Assembly (NCBI RefSeq): GCF_022201045.2
Contig: NC_068560.1
Location: 28,413,501 to 28,477,500 of the forward strand
DNA length: 64,000 nt
Direction of reading: 5' to 3'
DNA from: Citrus sinensis
Lineage: Eukaryota; Streptophyta; Magnoliopsida; Sapindales; Rutaceae
Position numbers and translations under genes: made by a program. The notes beneath the pieces were generated by a model. That model did not search any database and had not been told where the DNA came from. It was given only the letters and a program-made list of their open reading frames with translations. Positions 51,301-60,543 of the stretch are shown here, one piece after another. How positions within the stretch are numbered: the stretch's first letter is position 1; every line of letters starts with the position of its first letter.

Positions 51301-53617
51301 TTCAACTCAATCACTTCATTGTAAAGCTGCTTCCTCTCAGAGGATACATCTACATACTTCTTCTTCAAAAGTTCATGTTCATTACCTAGAACCAAGAACA
51401 GCAGTCAAAAAACCAGTTAAAACCAAAGAAAGAAGAAATAAAGGAAAAACTAGGGATGGCAATGGGGAGGGGAGGGGAGGGGACCAATCTCCCCGTATCC
51501 ATCCCCGTCAAAATTATTTAAGAGAATCCCCATTCCCTCCCCGAATAATAACAGGGGATCCCCGAGGGTCCCCGATCCCCGAATAACTAATACATTTTTT
51601 CTATTTTTGATTTTGAGTTAATCATATTAAAATAAAAAATTCAAATAAAAGTAAAGTTCGAAATATATCTTACATTAATATCCATTACAAAAGTCACATA
51701 CACTAAATTAGTAAGTAACGCAGCATGCAAGGGATACAAACTATCATGAACAAATTAATAGGCTAATACAAAATTGTTACAAATAAAATCAAATTTAGAT
51801 TCAAAATTAACTTTTCAATGGCGGCGTGGGCACTTTATAAATGTAGACTATTCCTTTTACAACACAATAGTTAAGTCGAAGCAAATCAAGAGCCAATATT
51901 AGATTAGATTAGATATTAAAATTGTGATTTGCTATGGGCAATTATAACATCTAAAAATAAATAAAAAATAGATTTAAGTTTAAAATATTTAATGAATATT
52001 AAAATTAAAACAAAAGTTTTGGGCTAATAGAATTTGTCCGGTCTTTTTAATGTCCTAAATAAAAATTTAGGACTTTAATTAGTTAATTAGGCCTAAAAGT
52101 TTAATAATATAAATATTTTGATATTTTTTATTTTTACCAATACTTATAATTTTATAATTCAAATTTTATTATTTATTTACTAGTAATTTTAAAAAATAAA
52201 AATTAAATTAAAAATTAAAATGGGGAAATGGGTAGGGGATGGGGATTCCACCTCATCTCCGTCCCCTCCCCGAATAAGAAATTGGGTAAAAAAATTTCCC
52301 CGTCCCTTCCCCGAATAAGAAATTGGGTATGAAATTATCCCCATACACTCCCCGAATGGGGAAAATTCCCGAGGGTACCCGTCCCCGTGGGGATTTTTGC
52401 CATCCCTAGGAAAAACAATTGCTAAAACCAGTTAAACCAAAGAAAGAAGAAATAAAAGAAAAACAATTGTTAAAACCAGTACTAATTTCTTACTGAGCAG
52501 CCGGAGAGTATCTAAGACATCGGGGCCTGGAAAAAAATCAGTACTTATGCTCTTCACATGATGTAAAAGACTTGTGTGATCTCTCTTCAAATTCTGGAAC
52601 AGGAAGCATCGATATCAATGCAAAATCCAACAAAAAATAATACAAACAATGAGAGAGCTCAAAATTCTATAAGTTGAAGTGAATATAAATTCTATAAGCT
52701 CAAAAGTTCATGAGGGTCATTAATCTTTTGAATTACTGAATAGATTATTCTTTTGAATTGCCGAATAGAAAAGGGTAAAAGAGTCAAATTTTTACCTCAA
52801 TTTCAGAGCTCAAGCATGCAATCTTTTGCAGTATTGGAAGAGCTGGCCCCTGCACTGGAGAAAATTCTTGTCTTCCATTCGATACACTATCCTCATCCAC
52901 AGAATTTTTAGTATCTTCTACTCTTTCTAAAGAATTTGTAGTTTCTTCAACTATTTTGAAAGCAACAATTAAATACCATTCCATGGGTACACAAATTACA
53001 GTAAATAAATAAAGCAGTACAAAATCCTCCGATGGTCAGTTAAAACTAAAATATTAGGATTCAGAAATGGAAAATAAAGGTTCTAAATCACACAATTTTC
53101 TTATTTCTGAGACTGAATTGAAACATTAACCTTGATTCACACGCATTGAAAGTGCATAAAACTAAGAGGAAAAGGAAACCAATTCTCTCATTAGCCAAAC
53201 TCAGGACTTAATAAAACCCTAAAACTAATCTCTCTTCGTCTTTTTTTTAATAAAAACAAGAATCCGAAAACCTAATTTCTACACTCAACTCAAATCATAG
53301 AAAAAGAAATTATATTATCAACATTTCTTCTTCCAGAATTAAAGAAACGGTAACATAACTTAGCATTAAATAAAAAAAAACAAAATACCATGAAAATCAC
53401 TAACCTGAGTCACAAGATTCACTCTTTAAGGTATGATCTGAAGAAAAAGGTAAAATCGAAAACAGAAGCAAAGATAATCATAAATCTAGGGTTTTATCTG
53501 AAACAAGAACAATAAAAACAAATAACTCTTCGAATTGCGACAACAAATGAAGTATAGCATGAAAATAAAACCTGTGTTAGAAGAATCGAAGTTGGTGTCG
53601 CGGTTCTTGGAGTCCAT
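48314..53617 (-). CDS. KIN14S: Kinesin-14 motor protein, KIN-14S type
   Basis: Twelve exons (53572-53617, 53405-53437, 52796-52950, 52494-52593, 51122-51385, 50739-51018, 50305-50469, 49979-50194, 49859-49896, 49483-49646, 49289-49402, 48314-49072) close in frame to 777 residues. A short N-terminal region leads to the kinesin-14 neck [15 protein letters not shown] (about 138-152). The motor has P-loop GQTGTGKT (225-232), switch I NELSSRSH (340-347) and switch II DLAGSE (373-378). A coiled coil follows ([20 protein letters not shown]...), and then a basic Ser/Pro/Arg-rich tail ([47 protein letters not shown]). Kinesin-14 motors move to microtubule minus ends and organise spindle and phragmoplast arrays. 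KIN-14S assignment rests on near-identity of the motor and tail motifs with Arabidopsis KIN-14S as I recall it. Intron 4 holds a hAT element. Confidence 0.94.
51451..52408. mobile_element. hAT-type non-autonomous transposon in KIN-14S intron 4
   Basis: Inverted tips TAGGGATGGCAA (51451) and TTGCCATCCCTA (ending 52408; one base differs in the right copy, TTTGCCATCCCTA) are flanked by a perfect 8-base duplication GGAAAAAC at 51443-51450 and 52409-52416, diagnostic of hAT. Subterminal regions are rich in CCCCGAATAAGAAATTGGGTA-like and GGGGATGGGG words. There is no transposase frame. It inserted into a purine-rich tandem repeat (unit ending AAAGAAAGAAGAAATAAARG) in the intron, so the coding sequence is untouched. 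Confidence 0.88.
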
Positions 53618-54369
53618 TTTTCCGGCGTTTGATTTGAAGAAAATGATTTCAAAAATTGATGATATTGAAAGCGAAATTCGACTATCTAGAGTGAGTGAGA
53701 GAGAGAGTGAGGGAGAGAAGAGAGAGAGAGATTTGGAGCGTTAAATGGAAAGGAGGGATTTGATTTTGAATTGAAATGAATGTGAGCCGTTGATTTAATT
53801 TTGAAAGCGCTTCTGAGCTCTGATTTCTAACGGCTATATGTATCATGTAATAAGGCGTTGGATTCGGAGCGTATGTTCGGATATTTGGGTTTGATTATAC
53901 GGAGCTTCGAATCGCTAAAACGGTTTAGGTAATCACGTTATTTCGAGTTTAGGCCTTCTGGGTTATTTTACTCCTTTTATTTCAATTATTAATTTTAGCT
54001 AAAAATAGTATTTTTTTTCTTTTTTTATTCGACGGGAGAAGAAAATATAATTATGCACGTTAATCGTTTAAATTTTATATAATGTAATACAATTAAAAGT
54101 AAATATTTCTTATATTTAAATTTCATACCATCTATTAAAATTATTGAATCTTTCAAAATTATTCGGGCAAAATCTTTACCAACAAAATTAAAACACTTGT
54201 ATTTAAAAATAATGTGACATATTTTTCAGTCTAATGAATTATCTGATGGCGATGCTATTAGAAGTCACATATGTCAATTATTCATTTGTTTGCAAAAATA
54301 TTACAATCTTAATACAAAACTATAAAAGCTATCCAGTTCAAGGTGTCCGGCAATTGGTGGTTAGCTTTT
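53618..54369. promoter_or_regulatory. Bidirectional promoter between KIN-14S and the DUF1995 gene
   Basis: The two start codons face away from each other, 752 bases apart, so both promoters lie here. Near the kinesin side there are three AACGG cores: 53787-53791 (inverted), 53826-53836 (TCTAACGGCTA, a perfect match to the MSA consensus YCYAACGGYYA) and 53919-53923. They lie about 170-310 bases upstream of the kinesin ATG. The (GA)-rich run at 53,695-53,730 is the kinesin leader. The plastid-protein half is AT-rich. Confidence 0.55.
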
Positions 54370-57300
54370 ATGGCTTCTTCTTCAATAGCAAGCTGCTGTT
54401 TCTACAGCAACTCTCCATTAACACCAAGCAATTCAGCCTCAACCTCAACCGCTCATTTTGCCTTATCTTTTTCTCACACTATCTTCGATGGGTCCACCAA
54501 TATTTCATCACTAAAGAAAGCACCTTGGTCTAGCTCAAGAACTTATGCCAAGTTTGACAAATTCCAAGGTGACAATCTTGAGGAGACCCCAAATACATCT
54601 CCTGTTGAGACACAGGAACAAGCACTTCAAGAAGAACAACAAGAAGAAGATGACAGGTTTCTTCTTCTTATCATATGAGCTCTATGGATAGCGTTTTTAT
54701 TTGGCTATTGCTTCTTTTTGGCATTTGGGTTTTTGTTACTCAATCTATAACTAATCAACTCTCTCTCCATATGGTCATAAATGAATACTAAGGAGGACTA
54801 TTAAGTTGAACTGATACACTCAGAATCATGGTAGTAATTTAGGCTTGAAATGCTTCATTTTTTATTGAATTGTGAGATGAGATTTGACTGTTGATGTTAT
54901 TCATTCTATGTTTCAGCTGCTTGCCTTCTGATTTGGAAGGTGCTGTCAGGCAATCAAGTCAAGCAAGCTCCTTGTTTGTTTCTGCAGGAGGAATGAGAGC
55001 AATTGTGAGTCACAATTAAGAAGTATTATTGGACGTCTTTTCTCCTTTTTCCATTGAGCATCATTGAAAAAAAAAAATCATTTTTAACCTGTCCAGAGTG
55101 ACCTCTTGATTGCTTTTAAGTTCTTGATTGCAGGTCGAGCTCTTGATTCCCCAGCTGCAGTTTCTAGATGATGAAGGTGCACAGGCTGAACTCTGGGAAT
55201 TGTCGAGGCTTTTCGTGGATACTCTTATTGAGGAAACAGGATCTCAGGTTAGTTGGAAGTGTTGCTTCAAGTTAAACAAATTTAGTTTAAGGGTATCAAC
55301 TCTTATTTGGTGGTAAAATGTGAGAAAGTCCCAATAATGATCAAACTTAACTTTTGCTATGAAGCTTGAAATGCCTGTAACCAAAGCTGAGAAATGTAAG
55401 AAGTGTGATCTTTTAGTTAATGCAAAGTAGAAACCTTGCTTCTATACTTAATATTACCACCATAACTACCTCCATTCAGTAACATGTACCAGGAAACATA
55501 TATGTTATATGAGGACTCAAGGCCTTCACTTTCTCTCTTAATATTGTAACTTAGTTTTTGCACATTTGATATGCAAGCTTAATTGCTGCTTTTTAAACTT
55601 TGATTTTCAGAGAGTAAAAGCCATATTTCCGGACGCTGGTGCTGCTGCACTTCTAAAATATCGGTGGAAGGATGCTGCTTTTGGATTCTCCAGGTAATTT
55701 CCCCCATATTGATGATAAATCACTATACAATATTTCGTAATTTCTGAGTGATATATCATTTTAGCTCACTCTAATATATTGAACTCCATGAAGAAATTGA
55801 TGTATGATTCTTGTGTCACACCATGCAGCTTAAGCGATCGAAAACCTGTGGAGAAAGAAGATGAGATTATTGTTATGGTCGTTCCAGACTATCAGATGTT
55901 GGGATATGTAGAAAAAATTTCATCAGATCTCTCAGATGATCCAGTATGAATCTTAACTTTCTTTTCTTTAAGCAGCAGTGCTTATCACACACACATTTCT
56001 GATATAAGCGATCCGTTTTCATTATCCTTATGACAAAATAAAGCAGCTTTCAGAGATTGAAGAGAAAATTATTCCCAAATTTCTTTTTTCAAATTGGAAA
56101 TATCATCCTATCATTATAATTCTACTTACATTTATCTTTATAGGGCAAGTTTGCATCACGTAAATGGTATATAGCCTCCAATAGAATATCTCTCTCTCTT
56201 GTACATATCCAGTTAGGAGTACAAGCTTTCTCATAGTTTTTCCTTGTATAATGCTAGCCAAGGCCTCTTATCATGTGGAACCCACGTCTTATTAGCGAGG
56301 ATGTTGGAGTTGGTATTAATGTTCGCAATTTGAGGCGGTACTTTTTGAGGTAAAATTTTCATCATTTGACATTTTGATGTGTTCATGCATTTTACTATGT
56401 GTCTGATTCTACTTGTATGAAGCCTTAATTTTATGTTAAATTATACGAAACCTTTTCCTCGTTGATAAGTTGGTTAGATAAATTTCTTAAGCTATTTACA
56501 TTTAGTGCTCTTTTGGCTCACTCTGTCCTTAGATCTTCAAATAGAAGCATTTGGGCTTGAGTGCAGACTCAGACAACATTTTGTCCAATGGTCTTCAATT
56601 GATGTCTCATCTAATTACAAATATTCTATTGCTAATTTTGTCCTTTCTTTGCATCCAACTTTTAATTTTAATATCCTTGCTTCAGCTATACTCAAATCTT
56701 TTGACACCTGGAATTGGTTTTAGATACAGCTGCATTTCATAATTTTGATATTTACTGCCCTCATGTGATAACACTAATTGAGATTCTACATTCATGTTTA
56801 AACACATTTTTCTTTTGATCTTATTGTCAATAATTTTTCAGCAATTAATCATGCTGCAGTAACTAAATCTTATCCTGGTTTATGTGCAGCACTTTCACTC
56901 CAGTTTACTCTATGAGACCTCTTCCATCTGGTGCCGTGTTCAGATGTTATCCGGGGTAACTGTCATTTTACCTTTTATCAGAATTCTATCATGTCAACAT
57001 ACACGCATGTGGTAGATGAATGTCCCAAATTAATCCCAGTTGGCAATGTGAGATTTTTTAACCAAATCAGCATTACATGTTCACTTATCTTTGCCACAAT
57101 ATATCAGCTCAGGTTGGGTTGCCTGCTTTAGGCCGGCCAGTTAAAAAGTTTTCTGCCTTGTTTTACGTGATTTAGTTTGGTCTTTGTTTATACCTCTGCC
57201 GCTCATTCTATCTTTTCTGATAAACAACAGATTATGGAAGGTGTTTTATGATGATAAAGATAGACCGAATAGGTATCTGCTAGCCAAAGAATTAGTTAGC

Positions 57301-57538
57301 CGTCCGAATGCTGATGATCTTGAGGTCAGATACAAAGAAACTTTTTCTGAACTTTTCACTCCAGATGACTTTATAGACTACGATTACCTTCAATGTTTTC
57401 TTTTCCATTTTCTTTTTCCTTTGGCAGATAATATTTGGAGAGGTAGAAGGAAAGTCAGATGAGGGTCCATCTTTGTTCAGTCAAGCGGCAAGTATTTTCT
57501 CATCACTAAATCGATTCATGAAAGCAATTTCAAAGTAA
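54370..57538 (+). CDS. Plastid DUF1995-domain protein (LPA3-like)
   Basis: Nine exons, 54370-54656, 54917-55004, 55134-55247, 55611-55693, 55829-55943, 56258-56349, 56890-56955, 57231-57324 and 57428-57538, give 349 residues. The first ~60 residues are Ser/Thr-rich and nearly free of acidic residues, as in a chloroplast transit peptide (MASSSIASCCFYSNSPLTPSNSAS). An acidic linker precedes the DUF1995 domain (SDLEGAVRQSSQASSLF, VELLIPQLQFLDDEGAQAELWELSRLF, VKAIFPDAGAAALLKYRW, IIVMVVPDYQMLGYVEKI, RPLIMWNPRLISEDVGVGINVRNLRRYFLSTF, GLWKVFYDD). LOW PSII ACCUMULATION 3 of Arabidopsis has this domain and assists photosystem II assembly; whether this is LPA3 itself or its DUF1995 paralogue I cannot say. 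A broken copy of exon 1 lies at 59,672. Confidence 0.88.
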
Positions 57539-57708
57539 CTCTTCTTTAATGTATACATAATTGGGTTAGTTCTATTCCTCAAGCTATGGCTCTGATCAAG
57601 TCTGTTGCAACATTTATTAAGGATCCCGCACATCCAATGTTATCTTAAGACTCTCAACTCTCAAATCTATTTTGAACCCAGAAAGATAAAAAGAAAGCAC
57701 CACATCTT
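57539..57708 (+). other. 3' region of the DUF1995 gene
   Basis: Short sequence between the stop codon and a MITE. Transcript termination may fall here or within the MITE. Confidence 0.4.
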
Positions 57709-58555
57709 GGGATGGCAATGGGCACCGTCCGCAGCGGGTTTGCCATTACCAAACTCAAATTCGCACAAAATTTAAATTACCAAACCCACCCGCAACCTGC
57801 AGCGGGTTTTAATTTTTTTACAAAAACTCACCCGCAACGGGTTTTAACAATTACCAAACCCACAATGATATCCGGCGGATTTTTTGCGGGTTTCCGTATT
57901 TAAAATCACAAATGTTTAATATATAAATTTATAATAATGACCTCAAATTCCATATAACATACTCAATTTTTTATTTAAATAATGTAAATGAAAAATTAAA
58001 ATTTCCACATCAATTCAACACAAATTCTCAAATTTAAGTATAAATTACACAAATCCATTTAAAAAACACAAACTAGTATCTAAAAATAATAATTACATTT
58101 CATATTATCATTTAAAACAAGCTCCAAGAGAAGATATTCATTTCATTCACCACCATAAGCACCCATCCAACACAATGCCTATAATAATAATTAAGATTAA
58201 TATTTTCAAATACTAATTCGAAGGAAAATGCCTTTAGTTTTCTTTAGATTATGACTTTAGAATAGGATATAGGACACATACACACATACACAACTTTGAG
58301 CCTTTAGCTATTTGGTAATTTAATTAATGAAATTATTTTCTTTATATATTTTTAGATTTAAATTAAAAATATTACGGGTTTGGTGGATATCCATGCGGGT
58401 ATCCACCGGATATAAGGTTAATACCAAACCCACCCACATCCATGTGCGGGTTTTAATTTATAATACTAAACCCGCCCGCAACGGGTAAAATTACCCGCAA
58501 CGGGCGGGTTTTGGCGGGTGGGTTTGGACAGGTTTGCGGGTACAATTGCCATCCC
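57709..58555. mobile_element. hAT-like MITE downstream of the DUF1995 gene
   Basis: The ends GGGATGGCAATGGG (57709) and ACAATTGCCATCCC (ending 58555) form inverted tips very like those of the KIN-14S intron element. The interior is packed with ACCCGCAACGGGTTTT-type words in both orientations. A clean 8-base target duplication is not visible (only ATCT on both sides), so the boundary may be eroded. No coding frame. Confidence 0.65.
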
Positions 58556-59339
58556 ATCTGCTCCCATATTTTGCAGATCATCTGTACACTTTCACTACAT
58601 CTGTCTATTATCATTAAAAACAGTTTCCTATAGGATATGGATATATGATGCTTTTGTAAAACAATTTTCCCCCCTTTTTCATGCCTCATTTCGTTTCCTT
58701 GATGCTTTAGTTCTCTATGCTTTATGTGTTCAACAGTACGAGCTCACTGTGTGAATTTAAAGTATCCCCGCCAAATACCCCAATAACGAAACCATTCTGG
58801 GATCAATCTCAATTCTCACTCCAGGCATTTTCTAAATTCTTCCTCAAAACTCATCTTGTGCAAGTCCCGCGCGAATTACAGCCGAGGAAGGCCCATCAAG
58901 CTCTTCAGCAAACTCAAAAATGCTCGAAGCATCTTGCACGTTTGCACATACATGTCTATGTCGGATTGAGCCCCTAACTTCCACATCCCAATAATCACGT
59001 TTGCACATACATGTTAAGATGACGCTGACATAGACTGATGAGCCGATAGTTTAATGGATCCACTTTGCATAGTTAGTTATAGTTGGTTACAACTTACAAC
59101 AGCAAAAAAGACTCTGAAGCAGGGGACTGGTGACCAGTGATAATTTGCCGGTGAGCTACTCTTTATGTGGTGAGGACTGAGCAAATTCATGCAGGTGCGA
59201 TTTTATTCTATGCAACAAAATCGGTGACTTCCGTTCAAGCATCGTGATTGAACCCTACCAAATTTTAAAGTAACGTTTGAAATGTGATGTTCACAATGCA
59301 TTACCCACTGTTTCTACATGATCATACCCACTTAAAAAC
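58556..59339. other. Intergenic stretch with a 19-base direct repeat
   Basis: No gene recognised. CACGTTTGCACATACATGT occurs at 58937-58955 and again at 58996-59014, only 59 bases apart. The rest has no clear structure. Confidence 0.5.
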
Positions 59340-59673
59340 CACGCAACATTATATTGACAAAACTAGCTTTGGTCTATCACACGCTAATTCAACTATGGTA
59401 AAACTTGCCTGATCTAATCGATAGAAACCTAATTCAGGCAAACCTTTATACAATTCCTCAAAAACGCCCCTCCAATATATTTCGTATAGGCATATCATCA
59501 AACAGCTTAACTGCATTAAACATTTGACCGCATCTAAGTAAGTTGACACGAGTGCATTGATAACACGAGTGCATTAATAACATTGAAATCTTATTCAAGA
59601 CTAATAAAAAGTTATTAAATTCAAGCAATCTAGCTGTTGGTAGCCAACTTTTGTGCTCCTTCTTAAGTACCAA
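59340..59673 (-). pseudogene. PPR-protein gene remnant
   Basis: On the minus strand two overlapping frames carry pieces of a pentatricopeptide-repeat protein: LLRCGQMFNAVKLFDDMPIRN (typical helix B to helix A junction, C-G-x-M-x-x-A-x-x-L-F-D-x-M-P-x-R-N) and then, one frame over, GVFEELYKGLPELGFYRLDQASFTIVELAC. The frameshift and lack of any further repeats mark a dead fragment. PPR proteins edit or process organelle RNA; nothing here is functional. Confidence 0.55.
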
Positions 59674-60140
59674 GTTTGGCTGTTTCTACGGCAAGCAAAT
59701 TCTCCATTAACGCCAAAGTAATATACAGCTTCAACATTTATCACTCATTTCCCCTTATCCCCTTATCCTTTTCACGCTCAATCTGTGATGGGTCCGATGG
59801 AAATTTCTCAAATTCAAAAAAAAAAAAAAAAAAAAAGCAGCTTGCTCTAGCACAAGAACTCATGCCAAGTTTGACAAATTCCAAGGTGACAACTTTGTAG
59901 AGCCCACCAAAAAAAAAAAAAAAAACCTTCTTTTGAAGCACAAGAACAGTCAATTCAAGAAGAAGATGACAGGCATCTTTTTTTCCTTTTTTTTCCTCAT
60001 TGCATTACATATAAGCTCTTTGTATATAGTTCTCATCTGGGTATTGCTTATTATTGGAATATAGAAATTTTATTGGATTGCTTGCTCAATCCATTAACTA
60101 ATAAATTTTTTACTCTATTTGTCCATAAATGAAACTTCAG
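59672..60140 (+). pseudogene. Broken partial copy of DUF1995-gene exon 1 and intron 1
   Basis: The segment tracks 54,379-54,790: GCTGTTTCTAC.GCAA, TCTCCATTAAC.CCAA, GATGGGTCC, TCAAGAACT-like CACAAGAACTCATGCCAAGT, TTTGACAAATTCCAAGGTGAC, CACA.GAACA, CAAGAAGAAGATGACAGG and then the intron words ATATAAGCTCT, GGGTATTGCTT and GTCCATAAATGAA. Frame breaks, two long A runs (59818-59836 and about 59909-59925) and absence of later exons make it a relic of a tandem duplication. Confidence 0.8.
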
Positions 60141-60543
60141 GTTGTGTTACCAAATTTTTTTTTTTTTTAATGGGGAATATTTTCAACCACAGTAGCTATC
60201 AACACGTTTGGTTCCCTTTGGTCATCTATCAATCATCATCTTAGAAAAAAGTCCACCACCACCAGCCACTACCAGCCGCCCCTTCAAAAGTAAACGCTCA
60301 TGAAAATTCTTATTTTTCATAATAATGGTGGGTGATGATCATATATAATAATAATACCACTACCCCTTTTTATATATATTTACTGGCCATTATAATATCA
60401 ACAACTCAACGTCACTCAAACACGCACTCTATCTCTCTCTATATCCTCCCCGTGGTTGAGTCAATGAGGGGTTTACTGGAAAATGTACCTTGGACTTGTC
60501 TTCCCTTTTCATCTCTCCATCTGTTGTTATTCCTCTTCCTAAC
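60141..60543 (+). promoter_or_regulatory. Upstream region of the receptor kinase, with TATA box
   Basis: TTTATATATATTTA at 60369-60382 is a good TATA box, about 165 bases before the chosen ATG. It is preceded by ATAATAATAATA sequence. An open frame continues upstream of the ATG to 60490 but has no ATG there. Confidence 0.5.

Noticed and set aside
60490..60543. N-terminal extension of the receptor kinase frame
   Set aside because: The first codon of the open frame is TTG; the first ATG is at 60544 and the signal segment follows it directly.
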